The position numbers and the translations under genes were made by a program. Below, one piece after another: positions 1-7,629 of a stretch of DNA of 64,000 nt; positions within the stretch are counted from its first letter, which is position 1; each line of letters starts with the position of its first letter. The notes under the pieces are model-generated. The model did not search any database, was not told where the DNA came from, and worked only from the letters and a program-made list of their open reading frames with translations. Source of the stretch: Candidatus Alistipes faecavium (lineage in GTDB: Bacteria > Bacteroidota > Bacteroidia > Bacteroidales > Rikenellaceae); assembly GCA_019118605.1 (NCBI GenBank), contig DWYP01000049.1:62001-126000 (forward strand), written 5' to 3'.

Positions 1-537
1 GTTCGAATCGTAGATGTAGAAGCACTTGCCCACCCTCTGTCCGATGGCTTCGGCCAGCGTCTCGGCGTTCTGGCGCGCGTTGCGGACGGCCTCGATGCGC
101 ACCTGCTCCTTGTAGCGGCCGATCTCCGAGTGCGAGACCTTCAGGATCGAGACGTTCGAGATCCCCAAATCGGACAGGGCCTGCCACACCTGCCCCACCT
201 CGGCCGAGGAGCCCAGCTGCAGCTGGTACTTGGCCGAAGCCACCGAGGTGTTCTTCTTGAAGAACTCGCTCGAAAGGTTGGCCACCTTGAGCTGTTTGTC
301 GACATCGATCCCCAGTCTCTTCAGCGCCGCAACCATGTCGCGCTGCTGGCTCTCCACGGAGATTTTCCCCTTCGAGTCGCGCTCGTTGATGACGATCTGC
401 AGATAGAATTCGTCGGGCGTGATCTCCATCTCGGCACGTCCGTTGGTCTGGATGTAGCTCGGATAGGCCTCCTGCATCTGTGCGGCGGCCGGGAACGCCA
501 CGAGCGCCGCCACGGCCAGCAAAATCAGTCGTTTCAT
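1..537 (-). CDS. SIMPL (DUF541) domain protein, C-terminus beyond window
   Basis: The minus-strand frame opens with ATG at 537 and runs off the left edge of the window without a stop (179 codons seen). It begins with a signal peptide (MKRLILLAVAALVAFPAAAQ) followed by a SIMPL/DUF541 domain: an opening VxTxGxAExxxxPD-type strand (TNGRAEMEITPDEFYLQI) and, near residue 150, the family's helix with RNARQNAETLAEAIGQRVG. SIMPL proteins are periplasmic or membrane-anchored and their role is poorly defined (an interaction with IRAK-linked signalling gave the name, while bacterial members are linked to oxidative stress). The family assignment is good and the function is not known. It is transcribed away from the RlmD gene on the same strand, 76 bp downstream of it. 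Confidence 0.8.
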   Translation of the reverse strand, partial: MKRLILLAVAALVAFPAAAQMQEAYPSYIQTNGRAEMEITPDEFYLQIVINERDSKGKISVESQQRDMVAALKRLGIDVDKQLKVANLSSEFFKKNTSVASAKYQLQLGSSAEVGQVWQALSDLGISNVSILKVSHSEIGRYKEQVRIEAVRNARQNAETLAEAIGQRVGKCFYIYDSN

Positions 538-613
538 GATTCTTCCTCCTATGATTTGAAAAAACGATTCTGACCAATAAACGGGGAAAAGGCGGAAATA
601 CTGCATCGCGTCC

Positions 614-2044
614 TCAGGCACCCGGATGAAGAGGCTCCCGCCGCACGAGCTTCACGACATTCTCGACGTGGTGCGTGTGGGGGAACATGTCGACCGGCTG
701 CACCGCCTCGACCCGGTAGGCGCAGCTCATCAACGCCAGGTCGCGGGCCTGCGTGGCGGGGTTGCAGCTCACGTAGACGATCCGCTCCGGCGCGGCGCGC
801 AGGATCACGTCGAGAACCGGCTCGTCGACACCCGCACGCGGCGGGTCGAGGATGATGACATCCGGACGTCCGTGCGCCGCAACGAACGCGTCGTCGAGCA
901 CCTCCTTCATGTCCCCGGCGTAGAAGGACGTGTTGCCGATGCCGTTCAGCGCGGAGTTGACCTTCGCATCGGCGATCGCCTCGGGAACGTATTCGATGCC
1001 CACCACCCGGGCGCAGTGCGCCGCGCAGAAGTTGGCGATGGTTCCCGTGCCGGTATAGAGGTCGTAGAGCGTGTCGGAAGGCTTCAGGTCGGCAAACCGC
1101 CGCGCCACCTTGTAGAGTTCGTAGGCCTGCGCGGAGTTGGTCTGGTAGAACGACTTCGGCCCTACCTTGAAGCGCAGCCCCTCCATCTCTTCGATGATGT
1201 GGTCCTTGCCGCGGTAGCACACCGCCTCGAGGTCGCCCGTCGAGTCGTTGAGCTTCGTGTTGACGACGTAGAAGAGCGAGGTGATCTGCGGAAAACGCTC
1301 CGCGAGGTGGTCGAGCAGCGCCTCGCGGCGCGGCCGGTCGTCGGCGCCGAAGACCACGATCGCCATCACCTCGCCCGTCGAGGCCGTGCGCACGATCATG
1401 TTGCGCATGAGCCCCGTGTGTGCGCGGGCGTTGTGGAACGTGTAGCCGTGCTCGAGGCAGAAGCGCTTCGTCTCCAGGCGGATGGCATTCGACGGCTCGG
1501 GCTGCAGCCAGCACCTCCGGATGTCGAGCACCTTGTCGAACATCCCCGGGATGTGGAAACCCACGGCCGGAGAAGCCTCCAGGTCGGCGCCGCCCGCCAC
1601 CTCCTCGCGCGTGAGCCAGCGGCGGTCGGCGAAGGTGAACTCCAGCTTGTTGCGGTAGAACTGCGTCGCGGCGGAGCCGAGGCAGGGGGCGATTTCGGGA
1701 AGCTCGAGCCGCCCGATGCGGGCCAGCTGGTCGCCGACCTGCGCCCTCTTCAGCGCGAGCTGCTCTTCGTAGGGGAGATTCTGCCACTTGCAGCCCCCGC
1801 AGACACCGAAGTGTTCGCAGAAGGGTTCCACGCGCAGCGGCGAACGCCGCACGTAGCGCACGACGTAGCCCTCCATGAAGCGGCGGCGTTTCACGCGGAT
1901 CTGCACGTCGACGACATCGCCCGGGACGGCCATCGGCACGAAGACCACCACGTCGTTCCATCGACCCATGGCCTTGCCCTCGGCCGCCAGCGTCGTGATT
2001 TCAAGCCCCTCGATCAGGGGGTAGTTCGCTTTCTTTCTTGCCAT
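614..2044 (-). CDS. rlmD: 23S rRNA (uracil-C5)-methyltransferase, RlmD/RumA family
   Basis: A 476-residue SAM-dependent methyltransferase of the TrmA/RlmD family that makes 5-methyluridine in RNA. An N-terminal TRAM-like RNA-binding segment (about residues 10-65) is followed by an iron-sulfur site, with cysteines near 76, 82 and 85 (CEHFGVCGGC) and a fourth near 178 (RRCWL). The C-terminal Rossmann domain contains DLYTGTGTIANF (SAM binding), DPPRAG, and the catalytic cysteine in SCNPATQ. I chose the ATG at 2044 (MARKKANYPL); an in-frame ATG at 2089 would add 15 residues that overlap the likely promoter. The length and the presence of the 4Fe-4S cysteines fit RlmD. Bacteroidota often have several paralogues, so the exact target uridine (1939 or 747) is inferred and not certain. 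Confidence 0.88.
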   Translation of the reverse strand: MARKKANYPLIEGLEITTLAAEGKAMGRWNDVVVFVPMAVPGDVVDVQIRVKRRRFMEGYVVRYVRRSPLRVEPFCEHFGVCGGCKWQNLPYEEQLALKRAQVGDQLARIGRLELPEIAPCLGSAATQFYRNKLEFTFADRRWLTREEVAGGADLEASPAVGFHIPGMFDKVLDIRRCWLQPEPSNAIRLETKRFCLEHGYTFHNARAHTGLMRNMIVRTASTGEVMAIVVFGADDRPRREALLDHLAERFPQITSLFYVVNTKLNDSTGDLEAVCYRGKDHIIEEMEGLRFKVGPKSFYQTNSAQAYELYKVARRFADLKPSDTLYDLYTGTGTIANFCAAHCARVVGIEYVPEAIADAKVNSALNGIGNTSFYAGDMKEVLDDAFVAAHGRPDVIILDPPRAGVDEPVLDVILRAAPERIVYVSCNPATQARDLALMSCAYRVEAVQPVDMFPHTHHVENVVKLVRREPLHPGA

Positions 2045-2063
2045 AGATTCGGATTTCGGAGTG

Positions 2064-2071
2064 CAAAGGTA
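2064..2071 (-). promoter_or_regulatory. -7 element TACCTTTG for the RlmD gene
   Basis: On the minus strand TACCTTTG matches the Bacteroidota -7 consensus TAnnTTTG and lies about 20 bp before the chosen ATG at 2044. No clear TTTG -33 element at the usual spacing was found, so the call rests on the -7 match and its position. Confidence 0.45.
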
Positions 2072-2097
2072 GCAAAATATCGCACGCACGGCACCGC

Positions 2098-2925
2098 CTA
2101 CCGCCCGCCGAGGGCCTTCACCCGCTCGCGGATGTAGCGCACGGCGACGTAGTGCCCCGCCTGGGGCATGTTCCCGTGGTCAAATCCGTCGAACTCGCGG
2201 ATCTGCACGTCGGGGTGCCCCACCACCTGCATCATGCGCCAGAAGTAGGCGTTCTCCTCGTAGCGGCCCAGCATCTCCAGCTCGCGGTCGCCCGAGAGGA
2301 TCAGGATCGGAGGGCAGTCGGGGCGCACGTGGTTCAGCGGCGCCATGTCGTCGACCAGCGGCTGCGTGTCGGGAAGCCCCAGTTCGCTCCGCCGGGCGAA
2401 GTGGGTCACCACCTGCCCGCTGTAGGGTATCAGCGCCGCGAAGGCCTCGTCGGGGTCGATGCCGTAGGGGGCCAGCCAGCGCTTGTCGAGGCCGATCATC
2501 GAGGTCAGGTACCCGCCCGCGGAGTGTCCGGCCACGAAGATCAGATGCGGGTCGCCCCCGTAGGAGGCGATGTTTTCAACGACCCAGGCGGCCGCCGCCG
2601 CGGCATCCTCCACGCACTGCGCGATCTTCACCCGCGGCGAGAGGCGGTACTCCACGCCCACCACGGCGAATCCCTGTCCGCACAGCGCCTCGGGGAGTTC
2701 GCGGTGTCCGGCCGTCAGTCCGCCTCCGTGGAACCAGATCACGGTCGGGAAGCCCTTCCGGTCGGTCGGGCAGCAGAGATCCAGACGGCACATGGAGTCG
2801 ATGTATTCGTCGCCCCCGGAGTCGCGGTAGGCGATGTCGCGGACGATGCGGCAGGCGTCGTCCTGCGCCGAAAGCCCCGTGCAGAAGAGAAGCTGCACGG
2901 CAAGCAGCAACAAGAGTCGTTTCAT
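2098..2925 (-). CDS. Secreted alpha/beta hydrolase (esterase/lipase-like)
   Basis: A 275-residue alpha/beta-hydrolase with a signal peptide (MKRLLLLLAVQLLFCTGLSAQ), so periplasmic or exported. The oxyanion motif HGGG lies near residue 69 (WFHGGGLTAG), the nucleophile elbow is GHSAGG, a late Asp candidate is in LILSGDREL, and the catalytic His is in FDGFDHGNM. This is the hormone-sensitive-lipase/BD-FAE-like esterase group that cleaves small carboxyl esters; the natural substrate cannot be read from sequence. The ATG at 2925 was chosen because it starts the signal peptide; an upstream ATG at 2967 would place a charged stretch before it. It sits 53 bp upstream of the RlmD start, on the same strand. 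The divergent MBL gene starts about 100 bp away. Confidence 0.8.
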   Translation of the reverse strand: MKRLLLLLAVQLLFCTGLSAQDDACRIVRDIAYRDSGGDEYIDSMCRLDLCCPTDRKGFPTVIWFHGGGLTAGHRELPEALCGQGFAVVGVEYRLSPRVKIAQCVEDAAAAAAWVVENIASYGGDPHLIFVAGHSAGGYLTSMIGLDKRWLAPYGIDPDEAFAALIPYSGQVVTHFARRSELGLPDTQPLVDDMAPLNHVRPDCPPILILSGDRELEMLGRYEENAYFWRMMQVVGHPDVQIREFDGFDHGNMPQAGHYVAVRYIRERVKALGGR

Positions 2926-2974
2926 AGGTTTGCGGTTTTGACCGTAAAGGTAGGCAAAATCCGGCAAAAAACGC

Positions 2975-2982
2975 TATCTTTG
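2975..2982 (+). promoter_or_regulatory. -7 element TATCTTTG for the MBL hydrolase operon
   Basis: TATCTTTG is a perfect TAnnTTTG match 41 bp before the ATG at 3024. It probably drives the plus-strand run that starts with the MBL-fold gene. No convincing -33 TTTG at 19-21 bp was seen. Confidence 0.45.
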
Positions 2983-3023
2983 CCGAAACAGCGGCCGCAA
3001 AAGCAGCCTTCAAGCCATACCGT

Positions 3024-3692
3024 ATGAAAATCGCCTGCCTGACCTTCAACCCCATACAGGAGAACACCTATGTCGTCTGGGACGACACGAAGGAGTGCAT
3101 CGTCATCGACGCCGGGAACTGCAACCCCCGCGAGGACGCCGCCCTGGACAACTTCATCGCCGAACACGGGCTCAAGCCCGTCATGGCCGTCAACACGCAC
3201 GGACACTTCGACCACACGCTCGGCGTCGAGCACCTCAGGCAGCGCTACGGCATACCCTTCGCCCTCTCGTCGAAAGACCGCTTCCTGATCGACAACGCCG
3301 CGACGAGCGGCTCGATCTTCGGAGTGAAGACCGGCACGCTGCCCGCCCCGGATCTCGACCTGGAGACGATGCAGGAGGTGCGCTTCGGGAACTCCGCGCT
3401 GCAGATCCTCCGCACCCCGGGCCACACCCCGGGGCATGTGGCGCTCCACGACCCCGCCTCGAAGGCGCTCTTCACGGGCGACACGCTCTTCCGCGAGTCG
3501 ATAGGCCGCACCGACCTGCCCGGAGGCGACTATTCGTGGATCATGCGCTCGATCCTCGACGTGATCCTCCCGCTCGACGACCAGACGCGCGTCTACCCCG
3601 GGCACGGCCCCGAGACGACCCTCGGGCACGAATCGCTCTACAACCCCTTCATCGTCGAGGTGATGAACGAGGAGGTCAACTACCGCAGCTGA
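3024..3692 (+). CDS. MBL-fold metallo-hydrolase (glyoxalase II-like)
   Basis: A 222-residue metallo-beta-lactamase-fold hydrolase of the YcbL/glyoxalase II-like group. The zinc-binding signature THxHxDH is present as NTHGHFDHTLG near residue 57, with further metal ligands in TPGHTPGH (about 130), FTGDTLF (about 150) and VYPGHGPET (about 190). No signal peptide, so cytosolic. Family members hydrolyse thioesters such as S-lactoylglutathione analogues, but several have unassigned substrates. Its TGA overlaps by one base with the ATG of the FkbM gene, which suggests translational coupling. Confidence 0.87.
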   Translation: MKIACLTFNPIQENTYVVWDDTKECIVIDAGNCNPREDAALDNFIAEHGLKPVMAVNTHGHFDHTLGVEHLRQRYGIPFALSSKDRFLIDNAATSGSIFGVKTGTLPAPDLDLETMQEVRFGNSALQILRTPGHTPGHVALHDPASKALFTGDTLFRESIGRTDLPGGDYSWIMRSILDVILPLDDQTRVYPGHGPETTLGHESLYNPFIVEVMNEEVNYRS

Positions 3693-4423
3693 TGAAAGCC
3701 CTGATCCACCGAATCCTCTACCGCACGCTGCCGCTCGAGGCCTACCTGCGCGTCGTGAGCCGCCTGTTCTTCCTCTGGCAGAGACTCGGGATCGGCCGCA
3801 ACGACCCCGCCACGGAGTACGTCTACCACCTGCCGCGGATCGTGCGCCCCGGCGACGCGTGCATCGACATCGGCGCGAACCTCGGGTACTACGCCCGCAC
3901 GATCTCCCGGCTGGCAGGGCCCGAAGGCAGGGTCTGGGCCGTGGAGCCCGTGGCCCCGATCCGCCGGGTCCTCGAACGGAACCTCCGCGGCTGCGGCAAC
4001 GTCTCGATCCTCCCCTACGCCCTCGGCACCGAGCGGAAGGAGATCTCCATGGGCAACGACTCGGCACGCGAAACGGGATACTTCGGGACCGGGCAGAACT
4101 TCGTCAACGACTCCGGGGCCGCGGTCGACGTGGCATTCCGCGCCGAGATGCGCCGCGGCAGCGAGCTCTTCGCCGAACTCCCCCGCCTGGACTTCATCAA
4201 GTGCGACATCGAAGGCTACGAGTGGGTGGTCATGCAGGAGATGCGGCCGCTGCTCGAACGTTTCCGCCCCACGGTGCTCATCGAGACCGGAGGCGAAAAC
4301 CGCCCCCGGATCATCCGCCTGTTCACCGAACTCGGATACGCGGGATTCACCCTCGACCGCGGGCGCGAGGTGCCCCTCACCGAATCATCGACCAAAGACA
4401 TCCTTTTCAGACATGCGCATTGA
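3692..4423 (+). CDS. FkbM-family SAM-dependent methyltransferase
   Basis: A 243-residue FkbM-type methyltransferase. After an N-terminal helix-rich stretch, the SAM-binding loop is seen as [10 protein letters not shown] near residue 56. The FkbM-typical acid motif follows as [14 protein letters not shown] near 170, with LIETGG after it. FkbM enzymes O-methylate sugars or polyketides, often surface glycans; the acceptor here is unknown. The start at 3692 shares its A with the TGA of the previous gene. The end overlaps trmD by 11 bp, so the three genes are tightly linked. Confidence 0.85.
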   Translation: MKALIHRILYRTLPLEAYLRVVSRLFFLWQRLGIGRNDPATEYVYHLPRIVRPGDACIDIGANLGYYARTISRLAGPEGRVWAVEPVAPIRRVLERNLRGCGNVSILPYALGTERKEISMGNDSARETGYFGTGQNFVNDSGAAVDVAFRAEMRRGSELFAELPRLDFIKCDIEGYEWVVMQEMRPLLERFRPTVLIETGGENRPRIIRLFTELGYAGFTLDRGREVPLTESSTKDILFRHAH

Positions 4424-5090
4424 CATCATATCCTCGGTTCCCGAACTGATGACCTCCCCGCTCAACGAGTCGATCCTCCGCCGGGCGCAGGAGAAGGGTT
4501 TTGTGAAAATCGTCGTCCACAACCTCCACGATTATGCGCACGACCGCCGCAAGACCACCGACGACTACCCCTTCGGCGGCGAGGCCGGGATGGTCATGAA
4601 GTGCGAGCCGGTCTTCGAGCTGGTCGAGAAGCTCCAGGCGGAGCGCACATACGACGAGATCATCTACACCTCGCCCGACGGCGTGCGCTACGACCAGCAC
4701 GAGGCCAACCGTCTCTCGACGCTCGGGAACATCATCATCCTCTGCGGGCACTACAAGGGCATCGATCACCGCATCCGCGAGCACCTCGTCACGCGCGAAA
4801 TCTCGATCGGCGACTACGTGCTCACCGGAGGCGAGCTCGCGGCATGCATCATCGCCGACTCGGTCGTGAGGCTTGTCCCCGGGGCCATCGGCGACGAAGC
4901 CTCGGCGCTCACCGACTCGTTCCAGGACAACCTGCTGGCCCCGCCCGTCTACACGCGGCCCGCGGAGTTCCGCGGGTGGAGGGTGCCCGACGTGCTGCTC
5001 TCGGGAAACTTCGCCGAGATCGAGAAGTGGCAGGACGAGCAGGCGTGGGAACGCACCCGGCGCCTGAGGCCCGACCTGCTGGAAAAATAA
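4413..5090 (+). CDS. trmD: tRNA (guanine-N1)-methyltransferase TrmD
   Basis: A 225-residue TrmD, which makes m1G37 in tRNAs reading CNN and related codons and so prevents +1 frameshifting. The deep-knot SPOUT core is recognisable: start [25 protein letters not shown] near 53, [13 protein letters not shown] near 110, and [13 protein letters not shown] near 132. The C-terminal part ends in tracts with RPAEFRGW and VPDVLLSG. The length matches the family (225-250). It starts inside the FkbM gene (11 bp overlap) and is not in the usual rimM-trmD-rplS arrangement, which is common in Bacteroidota. Confidence 0.96.
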   Translation: MRIDIISSVPELMTSPLNESILRRAQEKGFVKIVVHNLHDYAHDRRKTTDDYPFGGEAGMVMKCEPVFELVEKLQAERTYDEIIYTSPDGVRYDQHEANRLSTLGNIIILCGHYKGIDHRIREHLVTREISIGDYVLTGGELAACIIADSVVRLVPGAIGDEASALTDSFQDNLLAPPVYTRPAEFRGWRVPDVLLSGNFAEIEKWQDEQAWERTRRLRPDLLEK

Positions 5091-5180
5091 CGGCCGACAG
5101 ACGGCCGAAGAGAGGGGGGGGGCGGATGCCGGAGCCTCCGGACGCCCTCCCGGCCCCACGTAGCAAAAACGCCTGCGTTT

Positions 5181-6317
5181 ATGAAATACTACCTTATCGC
5201 CGGAGAGCCTTCGGGAGACCTCCACGGCGCCAACCTCATCAAAGGGCTCAGGAAAGCCGATCCCGAGGCGCAGTTCCGCTTCTGGGGCGGAGACCTTATG
5301 GCCGAAGCGGGCGGCAGGGAGAATTTGCGCAAACACTACCGCGAGACATCGTTCTTCGGCGTGGTGCAGGTGCTGAAGAACCTCTCCACGATCCGCCGCC
5401 AGATGCGCGAATGCCAGGACGACGTCGCGGCGTATGCCCCCGACGTGCTGATCCTGATCGACTACCCGGGCTTCAACCTCAAGATGGCGCGCTGGGCGCA
5501 CGGCCGCGGAATCCGCACCTTCTACTACATCGCCCCGAAGGTCTGGGCCTCGCGCGAGGGGCGCGTGAAGACGATCCGGCGCTGCGTCGACCGTCTCTTC
5601 GTGATCTTCCCCTTCGAATGCGACTACTTCCCCCGCCACGGCATCCGCCCCCTCTTCGAGGGGAACCCGCTGGTCGACGTCCTCGAGGCGCGGCGCGCGG
5701 CGCTGCCCTCCCCCGGGGAGTTCCGGCGCGCAAACCGCCTCGACGACCGCCCGATCATCGCCCTGCTGGCCGGAAGCCGCCGCTCGGAGATCGCCAAGAA
5801 CCTCCCGCTGATGACAGCACTCGCGCGCCGCTTCCCCGAGCGGCAGTTCGTCGTGGCGGGCGTTCCGTGGCTCGAGCCCGCGCTTTACGAAAAATACCTC
5901 GCAAAAAGCGGCATCCGCTGCGTCCGGGACCAGACCTACGAAACCCTTGCGGCGGCCGAGGCGGCCGTCGTCGCCTCGGGTACCGCGACGCTCGAAACGG
6001 CCCTGCTCGGGATTCCCGAGGTGGTGGTATACCGTCTGGCGCCCCTCGAGTATTACGGCATGCCGCTGGTCGTGCGCTGTCCGTGGGTGTCGCTCGTGAA
6101 CCTCAACCTGCAGCGCGAGGCCGTGGCCGAGGTGCTCCAGTCGAACCTCGACATCTCGAGCGCCGAACGCGAGCTGCGGGCCATTCTCCCGGGCGGGGAG
6201 CGCCGCGAAAGGATGCTCGCCGACTTCCGCGAACTGCGCACCGTCATCGGAGGCCCCGGAGCCAGCGACCGCTTCGCGCAGCGCATGGTCGAACTGCTCA
6301 AAAACCGCGAATCATGA
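5181..6317 (+). CDS. lpxB: Lipid-A-disaccharide synthase LpxB
   Basis: A 378-residue GT19 glycosyltransferase that joins UDP-2,3-diacylglucosamine and lipid X to give lipid A disaccharide 1-phosphate on the inner face of the inner membrane. Recognisable motifs are AGEPSGDLHGA at the N-terminus, FWGGDLM near 34, LIDYPGFN near 93, YYIAPKVWASR near 115, the LLAGSRRSEI nucleotide-binding loop near 196, and SGTATLETALLG near 270. The length fits the family. The stop overlaps the start of the downstream FAH-family gene as ATGA. A 90 bp GC-rich gap separates it from trmD. Confidence 0.96.
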   Translation: MKYYLIAGEPSGDLHGANLIKGLRKADPEAQFRFWGGDLMAEAGGRENLRKHYRETSFFGVVQVLKNLSTIRRQMRECQDDVAAYAPDVLILIDYPGFNLKMARWAHGRGIRTFYYIAPKVWASREGRVKTIRRCVDRLFVIFPFECDYFPRHGIRPLFEGNPLVDVLEARRAALPSPGEFRRANRLDDRPIIALLAGSRRSEIAKNLPLMTALARRFPERQFVVAGVPWLEPALYEKYLAKSGIRCVRDQTYETLAAAEAAVVASGTATLETALLGIPEVVVYRLAPLEYYGMPLVVRCPWVSLVNLNLQREAVAEVLQSNLDISSAERELRAILPGGERRERMLADFRELRTVIGGPGASDRFAQRMVELLKNRES

Positions 6318-6946
6318 AGATCATTTGCATCGGACGCAACTACCGCGCGCACGCCGAGGAGCTGCACCGCGACACGGGGCTGGCCGCAAGCGGCGCGGAA
6401 CCCGTATGGTTCATGAAGCCCGACACGGCGCTGCTGCGCAACAACGACCCCTTCTACATCCCGCACTTCTCGCAGGAGATCCACTACGAATGCGAGCTGG
6501 TCGTGCGCATCAACCGCGTGGGGCGGGCCATTTCGGAGCGCTTCGCGCACCGCTACTACGACGAGGTGGGCCTCGGAATCGACTTCACGGCCCGCGACCT
6601 CCAGCGGCAGGCCATCGCCGAAGGGCTGCCCTGGGAGCGCTGCAAGGCCTTCGACCACTCGGCGGCCCTCTCGCCGCAGTTCCTGCCCCTGGCCGAACTG
6701 GGCGGCGACGTCCAGCGCCTGCACTTCACGCTCGAGGTCAACGGCGAACGCCGCCAGACGGGCGACACGGCGGAGATGCTCTTCGGGGTCGACCGTCTGA
6801 TCGCCGCCGTCTCGCAGTACGTCACCCTGCGCATGGGCGACCTGCTCTTCACCGGAACCCCCGCGGGCGTGGGGGCCGTGAAGCCCGGCGACACGCTCCG
6901 CGCCGCGCTCCAGGGGCGCGAACTGCTGAATTTCGACATCCGTTAA
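6314..6946 (+). CDS. Fumarylacetoacetate hydrolase (FAH) family protein
   Basis: A 210-residue FAH-family protein (YcgM/FAHD1-like). It starts MKIICIGRNYRAHAEEL. The divalent-metal ligand region follows as HFSQEIHYECELVVRI near residue 55 and GIDFTARDLQ near 90, and the C-terminus has LFTGTPAGVGAVKPGD. Small FAH proteins act as acylpyruvate hydrolases or oxaloacetate decarboxylases/tautomerases; which applies here is not determinable. The ATG at 6314 overlaps the lpxB stop (ATGA), so translation is probably coupled although the pathways differ. Confidence 0.87.
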   Translation: MKIICIGRNYRAHAEELHRDTGLAASGAEPVWFMKPDTALLRNNDPFYIPHFSQEIHYECELVVRINRVGRAISERFAHRYYDEVGLGIDFTARDLQRQAIAEGLPWERCKAFDHSAALSPQFLPLAELGGDVQRLHFTLEVNGERRQTGDTAEMLFGVDRLIAAVSQYVTLRMGDLLFTGTPAGVGAVKPGDTLRAALQGRELLNFDIR

Positions 6947-7032
6947 CCGGGCGGCGGCCCGGCGCGGGAGGCACGAAAAAGCCCCCTCCGCGCGCCGCAG
7001 CCCGCAAACGACCCTTACCGAAAAGAAAAAAG

Positions 7033-7629
7033 ATGCTGCTGCACGAAAAACTCCTTCCCTACCGGCTGCTGCTGGCCTCGCAGTCGCCCCGCCGCCGGGA
7101 GCTGATCTCCGGATGCGGGCTTCCCTACGAACCGGCCCCGAAATACGAATGCGAGGAGCGCTACCCGGCCGAACTCCCGGCCGAGGAGGTGCCCCTCTAC
7201 CTCTCGCGGCTCAAGAGCCACGCCTACCCCGCGCCCCTCGGGCCGAAGGAGATTCTCCTGACGGCCGACACGGTGGTGGTGCTCGGCAGCCGCGTGCTGG
7301 GCAAGCCCCACGGGCGCGACGAGGCGCTGCAGATGCTCCGCGACCTCGCGGGATGCCGCCACACGGTCGTCTCGGGGGTCACCTTCCGCACCGCGGAGCG
7401 CGAGCACACCTTCGGATCCCGCACCGACGTGTGGTTCCGGGAACTGAACGACGAAGAGATCGCCTACTACGTCGATACGTTCCGGCCCTTCGACAAGGCC
7501 GGGTCGTACGGCATCCAGGAGTGGATCGGATATGCCGCCATCGAGCGCATCGAAGGATCGTTCTACAACGTCATGGGACTCCCCATACAGAAAGTCTACA
7601 CCGAACTCGACAAATTCCTCTCACGATGA
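7033..7629 (+). CDS. maf: Maf family nucleotide pyrophosphatase
   Basis: A 198-residue Maf protein, a house-cleaning nucleoside triphosphate pyrophosphatase (dTTP/UTP or modified nucleotides). It shows the N-terminal LLLASQSPRRRELI loop, the catalytic Asp in TADTVVVLGSRVLGKP near residue 77, and the C-terminal FDKAGSYGIQEWIG motif. That last motif is typical of the YhdE/dTTP-UTP pyrophosphatase branch. Length is normal (about 190-200). The ATG at 7033 follows an A-rich leader. The stop overlaps the next gene as ATGA. Confidence 0.93.
   Translation: MLLHEKLLPYRLLLASQSPRRRELISGCGLPYEPAPKYECEERYPAELPAEEVPLYLSRLKSHAYPAPLGPKEILLTADTVVVLGSRVLGKPHGRDEALQMLRDLAGCRHTVVSGVTFRTAEREHTFGSRTDVWFRELNDEEIAYYVDTFRPFDKAGSYGIQEWIGYAAIERIEGSFYNVMGLPIQKVYTELDKFLSR

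Noticed and set aside
626..2137. A 503-codon plus-strand open frame antisense to the RlmD gene
   Set aside because: Its translation has no recognisable motif and is rich in Arg, Val, His and Gly as expected for antisense of GC-rich coding DNA; the minus-strand gene has clear catalytic motifs.
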